Shown here: positions 16,772-25,732 of the stretch, piece by piece
Layout: each line of letters opens with the position of its first letter
Position numbering within the stretch: the stretch's first letter is position 1
Assembly: GCF_019679475.1 (NCBI RefSeq)
Contig: NZ_JAIEZP010000001.1
Span: forward strand, 1,674,001-1,738,000
Source of the DNA: Hyphomonas sediminis
GTDB lineage: Bacteria; Pseudomonadota; Alphaproteobacteria; Caulobacterales; Hyphomonadaceae
Reading direction: 5' to 3'
Length of the DNA stretch: 64,000 bases
The notes under the pieces: model-generated
Seen by the model: only the letters and a program-made list of their open reading frames with translations
Told to the model about the DNA's origin: nothing
Database searches by the model: none
Position numbers and translations under genes: made by a program

Positions 16772-17205
16772 TGACACGCTTTCCGGCCCATTTGGCACAC
16801 GAAGGAATTTGGGAAGGAAAGTATCGGCACGTTGCCGCGGATGGCCAGGTGGAGGGGCAGTTCCGTTCCCGCGTTACCTGCGAGTTTCCGATGACGGACG
16901 GCGTCATCTATCGGCAGACGACGGAGTTGTGGACGCCCGAAGATGTTTACAGCAAAGCCACTTTCGAGGGACTCGATCGCGGCGATCACCTCTATTACGA
17001 CGCGCCGACATTCCACGGCAAAAGCTGGGAAACCGAAGGCGGCCATCTGATGCTGAATCTCATCCGGAAGGATGAGCCGGGCGCCTATTTTGTTGAGTTG
17101 ATCATCATGGGCGAGGGCGAAAAACACCGCGCCCGCACATGGCACTGGTTCAAAGATGGCCAGCTTTACCGTCGCACGCTCTGCGAAGAATCGCGCGTTT
17201 CCTGA
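16771..17205 (+). CDS. Conserved small beta-rich protein of unknown function
   Basis: A 144-residue soluble protein with alternating beta pattern and many aromatic and charged residues (HEGIWEGKYRHV ... ARTWHWFKDGQLYRRTLC). The opening 'H.GiWeG.Y...d..G' and the closing 'R..tW....G...rr..c.E' recall lipocalin-like/DUF3598-type proteins that bind hydrophobic ligands; this is a weak likeness. The ATG overlaps the CoA transferase stop by one base (TGATG), so it is the last gene of the CitE operon. Function is not assigned. Confidence 0.72.
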   Translation: MTRFPAHLAHEGIWEGKYRHVAADGQVEGQFRSRVTCEFPMTDGVIYRQTTELWTPEDVYSKATFEGLDRGDHLYYDAPTFHGKSWETEGGHLMLNLIRKDEPGAYFVELIIMGEGEKHRARTWHWFKDGQLYRRTLCEESRVS

Positions 17206-17209
17206 AGCG

Positions 17210-17923
17210 CTATTTGCGCTGGCGGGTAAGCTTCATCTCGTAGGCAAAGCGTCCTGCGGGGTGCAGGCTTTCTGAAACCAGGATCGTCTGGCCGGCGGTG
17301 TCGATGTAGCGCCGCAGGGTGCGCAGCGCGGGCGAGTCGGGCTTCACGCCCAGGCGTGTTGCATCCGTCTTGCTGAGGGCGACAGCTTCCATCCGTTGAA
17401 TGACATTTGCGACTGCGGCGCCATGCTCGCCTTCGATCCATTCGGAGATCGAGCCATTGAGATGTGATAGTTCTTCCATCGGCGGCGCCAGGCGATTGAG
17501 CACGAGAATGGTGGTGACGGCGAGGGGCGCTTCCCCGGAAGCGCGGCGCAGGCCGGTATAGGTGATGTAGCTTCCGTCGACGCCCATGCGTTTCATTTCA
17601 GCGCTGGTGGCCGGCCGCATTTTCTCGGGGGAGAAGACGGCATCGCGGGCGTATTGCAGGATGGATTCGAAATCGCCGATCGGCTGGGCGAAGGCAGGGG
17701 CGGGCGGCGTTGTGACAACCGTTCCGGCGCCGCGGCGGCGGGCGATCAGGCCATCTTCAGTAAGGATGCGCAGCGCTTCTCGTGCAGTGTGTCGGGAAAT
17801 GTCCTTCGCTTCGCATAGTTCCATTTCGGTCGGCAGCGCGTCGCCAGGTTTCAGGCGGCCTGAAGCGATGAGCAGGCGCAGCTCATCGGCGATCTGACGG
17901 TAACGCGGCTGGATATTGTTCAA
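17210..17923 (-). CDS. GntR-family regulator with UTRA domain (HutC type), regulator 1
   Basis: With the TTG start at 17923 the protein is 237 residues: winged helix at 6-70 (PRYRQIADELRLLIASGRL ... SRHTAREALRILTEDGLIARR) and a UTRA ligand-binding domain at about 90-230. The TTG is chosen because GGGAGAGGG lies 6 bases before it and the length fits the family; an ATG at 17983 gives a 20-residue extension lacking family character. Convergent with the CitE operon, divergent from MmgE/PrpD. It is flanked by TTTGTCCGG sites and is the best candidate to bind TTTGTCCGGACAAA. Confidence 0.85.
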   Translation of the reverse strand: MNNIQPRYRQIADELRLLIASGRLKPGDALPTEMELCEAKDISRHTAREALRILTEDGLIARRRGAGTVVTTPPAPAFAQPIGDFESILQYARDAVFSPEKMRPATSAEMKRMGVDGSYITYTGLRRASGEAPLAVTTILVLNRLAPPMEELSHLNGSISEWIEGEHGAAVANVIQRMEAVALSKTDATRLGVKPDSPALRTLRRYIDTAGQTILVSESLHPAGRFAYEMKLTRQRK

Positions 17924-18009
17924 GGCCCTCTCCCTAGTCCCGAACCTGTGGACTGTAATGAACATTCCGGGCGGTATCGGCAATCCCGGCTTGCTTCGGA
18001 TAGGAGCGA

Positions 18010-18020
18010 TTTGTCCGGAT
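18010..18020. promoter_or_regulatory. CCGG-type operator, partial site near regulator 1
   Basis: TTTGTCCGGAT keeps ten consecutive bases of TTTGTCCGGACAAA, with the right arm degraded. It is 87 bases upstream of the TTG start of regulator 1, where autoregulation would act. Confidence 0.5.
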
Positions 18021-18101
18021 TTATTCTGAAATCGCTGTCATTCAGGGCAGAAATTTTGATCATGTGCAGCTTGTGAACTGTGCAGCGGCGACAAGAATGC
18101 A

Positions 18102-18119
18102 ATAGATATATCAAATAAT
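18102..18119. promoter_or_regulatory. GATATATC-type operator, site 5 (degenerate)
   Basis: ATAGATATATCAAATAAT keeps the GATATATC centre with A/T-rich flanks but weaker arm symmetry. It lies between regulator 1 and the MmgE/PrpD gene, so this intergenic region may take input from both regulatory systems. Confidence 0.5.
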
Positions 18120-18177
18120 TTCCTCTGACGGCCTGAAAGCGGTTTTCGTCCGTCAGACGATCATGCTAAGCAAGTGA

Positions 18178-18191
18178 TATGTCCGGACAAA
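18178..18191. promoter_or_regulatory. CCGG-type operator overlapping the MmgE/PrpD start codon
   Basis: TATGTCCGGACAAA matches TTTGTCCGGACAAA at 13 of 14 positions and contains the ATG of the downstream gene. A bound repressor here would also cover the start region, and the encoded residues (Met-Ser-Gly-Gln) are dictated by the operator. Confidence 0.65.
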
Positions 18192-19486
18192 TTATTCCCG
18201 TTACGCAGTCTTCGCAAACCCTCATTGAGGCGCTTGCTGGCGTGCTTGCTGCGGAAGTGAGCGAAGCGGACCGCGCGCGGGCGAAGCTGCACCTGCTTGA
18301 CTGGGCGGGTTGCGCGGTTGCGGGGCGGGCGGAGCCGGCCGGGCGCATCCTGCTGGCGGGACTGGAGCCGACGGCGGCCGGGCGGGCATTCGCCTGGGGC
18401 GGGCTGGGCAACATTCTGGAAATGGATGATGTGGACAAGCGCGGATTGCTGCATCCGGGGCCGAGCATCATTCCCGCAGTGATCGCGGCGGCGGTGGATA
18501 AGCCCCCCCCGATCGAGCGGATTCTCAACGCGATTGTGCGTGGATACGAAGCGACGATTCGGCTCGGCCGGGCGGTGGGGCCGGGGCATTATGCCCTGTG
18601 GCACAATACCGGCACCTGCGGGGCGATTGGCGCGGCAGCGGCCTGCGCGAGCCTGATGGAGCTGGATGTTCCGGAGACGGCGCATGCGCTGGCGCTGGCG
18701 GTGAGCCAGTCGGCAGGACTGTGGCAGACGCGGCATGAACCGGCGAGCATGGGCAAGCAGTTGCACTGCAGTGTTGCCGCGCGCGCGGGACTGGACGCGG
18801 CAAGGTTGGCGGCGGCGGGATTTCGTGGGCCGCTGAGCATTCTGGAAGGCAAGCAGGGCTTCTTCGCGGCGATGTGCCCTGGCGCCGATCCTGCTGGCGT
18901 GCTTGCAGGATCGGCGGGCTGGCGCATCCATGAGGTGAGCTTCAAGCCGTGGCCGGCGTGCCGCCATGCGCATGCCACGATCGATGCGGCGCTGGCGCTG
19001 CGCGAGCGGGTGAATGTGCTGGATACGGACGGAGATATCCTCGTCGAAACTTATCGCGACGCACTGGTGTTCTGCGACAAGCCAGAGCCGAAAACGGTGA
19101 TCGAGGCGAAGTTTTCGCTGCAGCATTCGGTGGCCGTGGTGATGCTGCGCGGCAAGCCGGAGCTGGCCGACTTTACGCCGGGCGCCATAGAGGCGGCTGA
19201 TGTCAAAGCGATACGAAACCGTGTCAAACTGTGTCTTTCTGAGGCATTTGAGTGCCAATACCCGGCACGTTTCGGCGCTTCCGTGTCGTTTGCGGGCGAA
19301 ACCGCCTCCGCGCCCGACGCTTTGGGGGACCCGGAAAATCCGGTTGGGGGCGATGTGCTGCTCGGCAAGGCAAATGCCCTGTTTGAGGCGGGCGGCCTTA
19401 CACCCAAGGAGGCAGCTGGGCTGATCGCGGCGGTTGAGGCTGGCGTGCCGGAGCTGCCGGATCTGATCTGCAAGGTGCTGGCATGA
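18179..19486 (+). CDS. MmgE/PrpD-family protein, copy 1
   Basis: A 435-residue member of the MmgE/PrpD superfamily, which includes 2-methylcitrate dehydratase and cis-aconitate decarboxylase. Recognisable parts: LHLLDWAGCAVAGR, the MDDVDKRGLLHPGPSIIPAVIA segment near residue 82 and the second-half FKPWPACRHAHATIDA. The usual N-terminal 'YH..G...HP' block is recast here as KRGLLHPGP. Likely dehydration, isomerisation or decarboxylation of a tricarboxylate-like intermediate. The ATG lies inside an operator. Stop overlaps the next start (ATGA). Confidence 0.85.
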   Translation: MSGQIIPVTQSSQTLIEALAGVLAAEVSEADRARAKLHLLDWAGCAVAGRAEPAGRILLAGLEPTAAGRAFAWGGLGNILEMDDVDKRGLLHPGPSIIPAVIAAAVDKPPPIERILNAIVRGYEATIRLGRAVGPGHYALWHNTGTCGAIGAAAACASLMELDVPETAHALALAVSQSAGLWQTRHEPASMGKQLHCSVAARAGLDAARLAAAGFRGPLSILEGKQGFFAAMCPGADPAGVLAGSAGWRIHEVSFKPWPACRHAHATIDAALALRERVNVLDTDGDILVETYRDALVFCDKPEPKTVIEAKFSLQHSVAVVMLRGKPELADFTPGAIEAADVKAIRNRVKLCLSEAFECQYPARFGASVSFAGETASAPDALGDPENPVGGDVLLGKANALFEAGGLTPKEAAGLIAAVEAGVPELPDLICKVLA

Positions 19487-20853
19487 GCGGCGCGGCGGAG
19501 GCCTTTGTCAGCCACGCCCTGAGCCTGCGCTGGGAGGCGATGCCGCCTGCGGCGCAGGAGGCGGTGAAGACATTCCTGCTCGACAGCCTGGGCGTTGGCA
19601 TTGCGGGCGCCGGATCGCCGTTGACCGCCAATGTGCGCCAGGCGGCGCTGGCCTGGGCGGGCGCGGGCGACGCGCATGTGTGGGGGCAGGGCAGTTACCG
19701 GACGAGCGCGGCGAATGCGGCATTCGTCAACGGCTTCCAGATCCACTGCCAGGAATTTGACTGCGTGCACGAGCCTGCCGTGGTGCATCCGATGGCGACC
19801 ATCCTTGCCGCGCTGATGGCGACGGTGGACCGGGAAGGCGATGTGTGCGGGACGGAACTCGGCGCGGCGCTGGCCGCCGCCGTGGACGTGGCGACGGGCC
19901 TTGGCGTGGCGGCAAAAACGCCGCTGAAATTTTTCCGTCCGGCCACGGCAGGAATTTTTGGCGCGACGCTGGGCTGCGCCCGGCTGCGCGGCTTTACGCA
20001 GGCGCAGGCGCGCAACGCGCTGGGATATGCTCTTTCTTTCGCGTCGGGCACGATGCAGGCGCACACCGAAGGCAAGCCGGCGCTGCCGGTGCAGATTGCG
20101 AACGCCGCGCGCAGCGCGGTGATGGCATGCGACCTGGCCGCCGCGGGCATGGAAGCGGCAGAAGACAGTATTGAGGGACCGTTCGGATACCTCACCCTGT
20201 TTGAAGATGCGTTTGACGTGACGCCGGTGGTTACCTCGCTCGGCAAGGTGTTCCGCATTGCGGAAGTGAGCCACAAGCCTTTCCCGACGGGCCGCGCCGC
20301 GCAGGGCGGCATCGTGCTGGCCAAGCAGGCAAAGGCGGCAGGCATTGCGCCCGGCGATATCGCTTCTGCACGGCTGACAGCGCCGCCGCTGATCAAGCGG
20401 CTGGTGGGGCGCCCGGCGCAGGCGGGCATGACGGCGAGCTATGCGCGGCTCTGCTATCAATATTCCGGCGCGCTGACGCTGATTGACGGGCATGTGGGCC
20501 TGAAGGACTTTTCCGCCGAGGCGCTGGCGCGCGAGGACGTGGCCGCGCTGGGCCGTAAAATTGAAGTGGTGGATGATGGGCAGACGAACCCGGCAGCCTT
20601 CACGCCGCAGGTACTGACACTGACGCTGACGAGCGGCGAGACGCGTGAGTTCACCATCAACTCCCTGTTCGGGGCGCCAGCGGACCCGCTGAGCCCGGAG
20701 CAGAATGAAGCAAAGTTCCGCGAATGCTGTGCCTTCGGCTTTGGCAGAGCGCGCGAAGACATTGAGGCGGCGATGATTACCGCTGTGAGCAACCTTGAAA
20801 ATCTTGTCGATGCCGGGCGCCTGTCGCGTCTTGCATCTGGTATAATGGAGTAA
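19483..20853 (+). CDS. MmgE/PrpD-family protein, copy 2
   Basis: A 456-residue MmgE/PrpD protein (AVKTFLLDSLGVGIAGAGSP; NGFQIHCQEFDCVHEPAVVHPMATILAALMA; SHKPFPTGRAAQGGIV). Compared with copy 1 it keeps the conventional H-E-P-A-V-V-H-P block. The sequences differ strongly, so the two tandem genes probably encode distinct steps or a heteromeric enzyme. It overlaps copy 1 by four bases and is followed 5 bases later by the ligase gene, forming a four-gene operon. Confidence 0.87.
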   Translation: MSGAAEAFVSHALSLRWEAMPPAAQEAVKTFLLDSLGVGIAGAGSPLTANVRQAALAWAGAGDAHVWGQGSYRTSAANAAFVNGFQIHCQEFDCVHEPAVVHPMATILAALMATVDREGDVCGTELGAALAAAVDVATGLGVAAKTPLKFFRPATAGIFGATLGCARLRGFTQAQARNALGYALSFASGTMQAHTEGKPALPVQIANAARSAVMACDLAAAGMEAAEDSIEGPFGYLTLFEDAFDVTPVVTSLGKVFRIAEVSHKPFPTGRAAQGGIVLAKQAKAAGIAPGDIASARLTAPPLIKRLVGRPAQAGMTASYARLCYQYSGALTLIDGHVGLKDFSAEALAREDVAALGRKIEVVDDGQTNPAAFTPQVLTLTLTSGETREFTINSLFGAPADPLSPEQNEAKFRECCAFGFGRAREDIEAAMITAVSNLENLVDAGRLSRLASGIME

Positions 20854-20857
20854 TCCG

Positions 20858-22255
20858 ATGACGGATGGACACAACACCTACTTCAATGCGGTCGACTGGG
20901 CAAAAATGCAGGGCGAGCATCCCACGGGAGACGCCTTCATTGCCTTTGCGAAGAAGAGCCGCGACGAGATCCGCGCGCATCAGGAGAAGCTGTTCAAGCG
21001 CCTTGTGGAGCGCGCCTGGAAGACGAAATTCTACCAGCACCATTGGGGCAAGGCCGGCATTGAGCCGGGCGACATCAAGGGGCTGGAATCGCTGCCCTCC
21101 CTGCCGAGCTTTGACAAGAGCGACATCATGGAGTCGATTGCGCGCAATCCTCCGCTGGGCGACTTTGCCGGATTTGAAGCCTATGGCCCCGGCGAGCGCC
21201 CGCCGACCATCATGCACACCACATCGGGCACTACGGGTACGCCGCAAGTGCTGCTGTTCGGGGCGAAATCCCGCGAAGTGCAGAACCTGCTTCTGGGCCG
21301 TCTCTACCGTTTCCAGGGCTTGCGCCCGGATGATGTGGTCCACTCCGTTTACGGACATGGCATGATCAATGGCGGACACTATGTTCGCGAGGCGGTGACA
21401 CACTGGACGAGCGCGCTGTTCATGTCTGCCGGGACGGGCGTCGAGACGCCTTCGATCAAGCAGGTTCAGCTGATGAAAGATTTCGGCACCACGGTGATCG
21501 TGGGCTTTGCTGACTACATCAAGAAGCTGGCCCGCGTGGCTGTTGAGCAGGGTATCGACCCGGTGAAGGACCTGAACATCCGCATGATTTCCGGCCACCT
21601 TGGCCGCGAGGACAAGGACACGCTGTCTGAAGCCTGGGGCGGGGCAGATTGCTTCGACTGGTATGGCGTGGGCGATACGGGCTGTATTGCGGGCGAAGGC
21701 CCGGACCGGGATGGCCTCTATGTGATGGAAGACGCGCAGTTCCTGGAGATCGGCGATATCGACACTGGCAAGCCGGTGGCCGAGGGCGCAGAAGGCGACA
21801 TGATCTGCACCTGTCTGTTCAAGGACGACATTTATCCGATCATCCGTTTCAACACGCATGACGTGACGCGCATGAAGGCCGGCCAATCGAGCCTTGGCCT
21901 GAACTTCCAGCGCATCGAGGGTTTCCTTGGCCGCTCGGACAACATGGTGAAGATCCGCGGGATCAACATTTTCCCGCAGGCGATGGGCCCGATCCTCGAA
22001 GAGGACAAGGCGTTTGCCGGCGAGTTCATCTGCAAGGCGCGGCGTGACGAGAGCGGCCGGGACGAGTTCATCGTGGCGGCCGAAGTGAGCGGCGACGCGA
22101 GCGACGCGGTGGCCGATCGCTTCCGCGCGCTGCTGAAGCAGAAAATCGGTATTGATGTGGCCGTGGAGCTGAACGCGCCGGGCGCGCTGGCGCCGCTGAC
22201 GCAGACGGAAGTTCGCCAGAAGCCGATCCGCCTGATCGACGAGCGCTTCAAATGA
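20858..22255 (+). CDS. PaaK-like acyl-CoA ligase (ANL superfamily)
   Basis: A 465-residue adenylate-forming enzyme of the phenylacetate-CoA ligase type: P-loop MHTTSGTTGTPQVLLFG near residue 118, the motif DWYGVGDTGCIAGEG (A5-like) and the C-terminal domain with hinge GRSDNMVKIRGINIFP. Such enzymes activate aryl or other carboxylic acids with ATP and CoA. It supplies an ATP-dependent route to CoA esters beside the two CoA transferases. No promoter space before it; stop overlaps the amidase start (ATGA). Confidence 0.88.
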   Translation: MTDGHNTYFNAVDWAKMQGEHPTGDAFIAFAKKSRDEIRAHQEKLFKRLVERAWKTKFYQHHWGKAGIEPGDIKGLESLPSLPSFDKSDIMESIARNPPLGDFAGFEAYGPGERPPTIMHTTSGTTGTPQVLLFGAKSREVQNLLLGRLYRFQGLRPDDVVHSVYGHGMINGGHYVREAVTHWTSALFMSAGTGVETPSIKQVQLMKDFGTTVIVGFADYIKKLARVAVEQGIDPVKDLNIRMISGHLGREDKDTLSEAWGGADCFDWYGVGDTGCIAGEGPDRDGLYVMEDAQFLEIGDIDTGKPVAEGAEGDMICTCLFKDDIYPIIRFNTHDVTRMKAGQSSLGLNFQRIEGFLGRSDNMVKIRGINIFPQAMGPILEEDKAFAGEFICKARRDESGRDEFIVAAEVSGDASDAVADRFRALLKQKIGIDVAVELNAPGALAPLTQTEVRQKPIRLIDERFK

Positions 22256-23535
22256 CACCGATCGAGCGCTTCAAGCATTATGCCGGACGCATTGCGCGGT
22301 ATAATCCGGCGATCCACGCCTTCATTCACCTGCGCCTTGAAGAGGCCGAAGCTGAGGCGCAGGCCGCGCAGGCGCGGTTTCAGGACGGCAAGCCCCTATC
22401 CGCAATTGACGGCTGGTGCTTTGCCGTGAAGGCAAACATTGCCGTGAAGGGCCTGCCGCATCATGCGGGGATCGGCGCGTATCGTGACGTGATTGCGCCT
22501 GAGGATGCGGAGGTCGTCCGCCGGCTGAAAGCGGCTGGGGCTGTGGTTCTTGGCATTGTGAACATGCATGAAGGCGCGCTGGGCGCGACGACGGACAATC
22601 CCTTCTTCGGGCGAACGCAAAATCCGCGGAAGGAAGGATATACACCGGGCGGATCTTCCGGCGGCTCCGGCGCGGCGGTTTCGGCAGGGCTGTGCGATGT
22701 GGCGCTGGGCTCCGATACGATGGGCTCCGTGCGCATCCCTTCAGCCTATTGCGGCACGCAAGGCATCAAGCCGGGCGCGGGGCTGGTTTCCGAAGATGGT
22801 GTGTTGGCACTGTCCACGACGCTCGACACCGTTGGCCCACACGCGCGCGATGTGGAGAGCCTTCGGGCGGCGCTGAGCGTGATGACCGGGCAGGCGCTGA
22901 ATGCGGAACCTGTCTCGCTGAACGGCTTGCGCATTGCTGTTTGGGGCGCGGGCCGTGAAGGCATTCAGGATGCAGTGGAAGATGGCTTTTCTGTCGCAGT
23001 ATCGCGGATCGAGGCGGCGGGCGCCGAGGCAAGCGTGGCCGAGCCGCCGGGATACCAATATGGCCGTTCCCGCCGGGCGGGCCTGCTGATTTCGGAAGTG
23101 GAGGCCAGCGCCATCCATGCGGAGAAGTTGGGAAGCGACCCGGAAGGCTTCTCGAAGTTTTTCCGTAAGCTGATGGCATGGGGCGTGGCGCGGCCCGCCG
23201 AAGAGGTTGAGCTGGCTTATGAGCAGGTGCGCCAGATCGAGGCGGCGGCGGGGCGGATCTTCGAGGCGCATGACTTCGTGATTGCGCCTGTGGCGCCGCA
23301 GACGGCGTTTTCCTTCGATGAGCCCGTGCCGGAAAACCAGGCGGACTTCACGGCGTGGGCAAACTTTGCAGGACTGCCGGCGGCTGCGGTTTATACCGGG
23401 CTCAGCCCGGCGGGGATGCCGCTTTCCTTGCAGGTGATCGGGCCGAAGGGCAGCGATGGGCGCGTGCTGGATGTGGCTGCGGCGCTGGAAACGCTGTTTG
23501 GCGCGCCGCAGGTGCCCCTCGCGCTTCAGCGATAG
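22252..23535 (+). CDS. Amidase-signature family amidase
   Basis: A 427-residue amidase. The Ser-cisSer-Lys triad can be placed: Lys60 in FAVKANIAV, the Gly/Ser stretch GGSSGGSGAAVSAG (133-146) and nucleophile Ser159 in GSDTMGSVRIPSAYCG. The residue before the conserved Gly is Met where TGGS is usual. Expected to hydrolyse an amide of a small carboxylic acid. It ends the MmgE/PrpD operon and its 3' end overlaps the convergent crotonase gene by 10 bases. One of several C-N hydrolases in this cluster. Confidence 0.9.
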   Translation: MTPIERFKHYAGRIARYNPAIHAFIHLRLEEAEAEAQAAQARFQDGKPLSAIDGWCFAVKANIAVKGLPHHAGIGAYRDVIAPEDAEVVRRLKAAGAVVLGIVNMHEGALGATTDNPFFGRTQNPRKEGYTPGGSSGGSGAAVSAGLCDVALGSDTMGSVRIPSAYCGTQGIKPGAGLVSEDGVLALSTTLDTVGPHARDVESLRAALSVMTGQALNAEPVSLNGLRIAVWGAGREGIQDAVEDGFSVAVSRIEAAGAEASVAEPPGYQYGRSRRAGLLISEVEASAIHAEKLGSDPEGFSKFFRKLMAWGVARPAEEVELAYEQVRQIEAAAGRIFEAHDFVIAPVAPQTAFSFDEPVPENQADFTAWANFAGLPAAAVYTGLSPAGMPLSLQVIGPKGSDGRVLDVAAALETLFGAPQVPLALQR

Positions 23536-24308
23536 GTGAACCTGGCCGGGCGTTTATCGAGGAACGCCCGGTAGCCTTCCTGGAAATCCTCATTGGAGAA
23601 ACCGTTGAGGAAGAGGCTTTGGGCCTCTGGCGTTTCCTCTGCCCATCCATTTTGCAGTCCACGGATCATCTGCTTCGTGGCGCGGACGGACCATTGCGAG
23701 ATGGCGGCGATGTCGCTGGCCCATGCGCGGGCGGCTTCGAGCGCGGAGCCGGCATCGACCAGGCGGTCGATCAGGCCGAGGGATTTGGCTTCCTCGGCGG
23801 CAAAGATGCGGCCGGTGAAGAGGATGTCTTTCGTGGCGCCGGGGCCGATAGCGGCGAGGAGGCGGCGCGTGTCGCCGGCTGGGTAGACGAGGCCGAGCTT
23901 GCCGGGCGTGACGCCGAACTTTGCGCCAGCGCCCGCGACGCGCAGGTCCGCTGCCATGGCGAGGCTGACGCCGCCGCCGACGCAGGCGCCTTCGATGGCA
24001 GCGATGACGGGCTTGGCGCTGTTCTCGATGGCGTCGAGCGCGTCAGCGATGCGCTGGCCGGAGGCCTTGGCGGATTCTTCGGTGGCGTAGATCGTTTCGA
24101 ATTCGGAGATGTCGGCGCCGGCCGCGAAGGCTCCGGCGTCGCCGCCATGGATGAGGATGAGCTTCACGTTCGGATCGGCATTGGCCTGCGCCACGAGGGC
24201 GGGAATAGCGGCCCACATCTCGACTGAGAGTGCGTTGCGGCGTTCGGGCTTGTTCAGCACGATTTCGGCGAGGGGGGCAGCAATGTCGAGGCGGATGGGT
24301 TGGCTCAT
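23526..24308 (-). CDS. Enoyl-CoA hydratase/isomerase (crotonase) family protein
   Basis: A 260-residue crotonase: oxyanion-hole region AFAAGADISEF (residues 63-73) and second glycine IEGACVGGGVSLAMAADLR. By eye, the position of the first catalytic Glu of classical hydratase (FGxPE) reads FGVTPG and the second reads GPGATKD, so simple syn-hydration by two Glu residues is doubtful. An isomerase, hydrolase or ring-opening activity is possible. Last gene of the minus-strand operon with aldehyde dehydrogenase and flavin oxidase; start overlaps the ALDH stop (ATGA). Confidence 0.86.
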   Translation of the reverse strand: MSQPIRLDIAAPLAEIVLNKPERRNALSVEMWAAIPALVAQANADPNVKLILIHGGDAGAFAAGADISEFETIYATEESAKASGQRIADALDAIENSAKPVIAAIEGACVGGGVSLAMAADLRVAGAGAKFGVTPGKLGLVYPAGDTRRLLAAIGPGATKDILFTGRIFAAEEAKSLGLIDRLVDAGSALEAARAWASDIAAISQWSVRATKQMIRGLQNGWAEETPEAQSLFLNGFSNEDFQEGYRAFLDKRPARFTYR

Positions 24309-25732
24309 GAGGCGTCCTCTGCGAAGGCGGAAAGCGGGGCGGGCGCGCCGGTGTTAGCGATCAGCGCCTTGCGCCGCAAGAAGCGCTGGAAGCCGGCTGG
24401 GCCCATGCGGCTGCCGCCGAGGCCGGAAAGCTTGAAGGAGTGCTTCTCCGCTTCGTAGAAAATGCCGGTGAGGGCGGCGTCATTCAGGCTGACGGCACCT
24501 GCCTCGATGCCGGCAGCGACGGCTTCGGCTTCTTCGAGCGTGCCGGCGAAGACGGCGGCGGAGAGGCCGTATTCGGTGTCGTTGGCGAGGGCGAGGGCCT
24601 CGTCGATGGTGGCGAACGGCATGACGGGGAGGAGAGGACCGAAGGTTTCTTCGGTCATCACCTTCATCTGATGGCTGACATTTGTGAGGACGGTGGGCAG
24701 GAGCCAGCAGCCGCCGCCATGGTTCTCGACTGTGCCGCCGGTGAGGACGGCGGCGCCGTTTGCCTTTGCGTCTTCGATCTGGGCGGTGAGGATGGCGGCC
24801 TGCTTGTCGAAGATGATGGGGCCGAGTTCGCCTTGCGAAATGTCGGGCCAGTTGAGGCGGACGGCGGCGGCTTTTTCCGTGAGGCGTTTGAGGAACGCGT
24901 CATGGATTTCTGCGGCGACGTAGATACGCTCGATGGACTGGCAGGCCTGGCCGGTGGAGAGGACAGAGCCGCGCAGGGCCGCGTCGGTCGCCTTTTCAAG
25001 GTCTGCGCTGGCGGTAACGATGAGAGGGTCCTTGCCGCCAAGCTCGAGGAAGGCGGGGATCATCTTCGTGGCGGCAGCGGCAGCGACCTTGCGGCCTGTG
25101 GCGACCGAGCCGGTGAAGCAGATGACATCGACCGCCTCGATCAGGGCTGCGCCGGTGGCGCCGTCGCCCTGGACGAAGGTGAGGATGTCTTCAAGGCCGG
25201 CCTCGGCGATGGCGGCCATCATCGGCGCGGCAAAGCGGGGGGTGACTTCCGATGGCTTGATGATGACGGCAGAGCCCGCCAGCAGGGCCGGGATGGTGTC
25301 GATCATCGACAGGGTGAGCGGGAAGTTCCAGGGCGAGATGACGCCCGTTAGCGCATAGGGGACGAATTGCGGCGCGTGGCGGATGTGGGGCATGGCGCGG
25401 CCTTGCGTCCAGCCCTCTGGCAGGAGGGTTGGCGCCTGGGCGACCCAGCCGCGCAGGGAGGCAACCGCGCCATCGAGTTCCAGCCCCGCAATGCGGCGGC
25501 GGCCGGTGTCGATCTCGAGGGCGGCGGTGATCTCCGTACGGAATTTCACCAGCGCGTCTGCAAGACGCAGAAGGGCAGCGCCGCGCTCTGCCAGGGGCAG
25601 GGCTGTCCAGCCACGCTGCGCGGCGCGCAGGCGCTGGGCGGTCGCGGAGATTTCCTCCGGGCCGGCGGCCTGGATCTGATAGTCCAGTTCGCCGGTGCGG
25701 GGATTGCGGACGTGCAGGGTGCGGGTTGTCAC
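24305..25732 (-). CDS. NAD(P)-dependent aldehyde dehydrogenase
   Basis: A 475-residue aldehyde dehydrogenase. Catalytic Glu230 (FLELGGKDP) and Cys264 (STGQACQSIERIYV) are present, as is the cofactor motif FTGSVATGRKV (206-216) and PWNFPL. Oxidises an aldehyde to an acid, most simply the aldehyde made by the flavin oxidase encoded immediately upstream; the acid could then feed the CoA ligase or transferases. Four-base overlaps on both sides. Confidence 0.93.
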   Translation of the reverse strand: MTTRTLHVRNPRTGELDYQIQAAGPEEISATAQRLRAAQRGWTALPLAERGAALLRLADALVKFRTEITAALEIDTGRRRIAGLELDGAVASLRGWVAQAPTLLPEGWTQGRAMPHIRHAPQFVPYALTGVISPWNFPLTLSMIDTIPALLAGSAVIIKPSEVTPRFAAPMMAAIAEAGLEDILTFVQGDGATGAALIEAVDVICFTGSVATGRKVAAAAATKMIPAFLELGGKDPLIVTASADLEKATDAALRGSVLSTGQACQSIERIYVAAEIHDAFLKRLTEKAAAVRLNWPDISQGELGPIIFDKQAAILTAQIEDAKANGAAVLTGGTVENHGGGCWLLPTVLTNVSHQMKVMTEETFGPLLPVMPFATIDEALALANDTEYGLSAAVFAGTLEEAEAVAAGIEAGAVSLNDAALTGIFYEAEKHSFKLSGLGGSRMGPAGFQRFLRRKALIANTGAPAPLSAFAEDAS

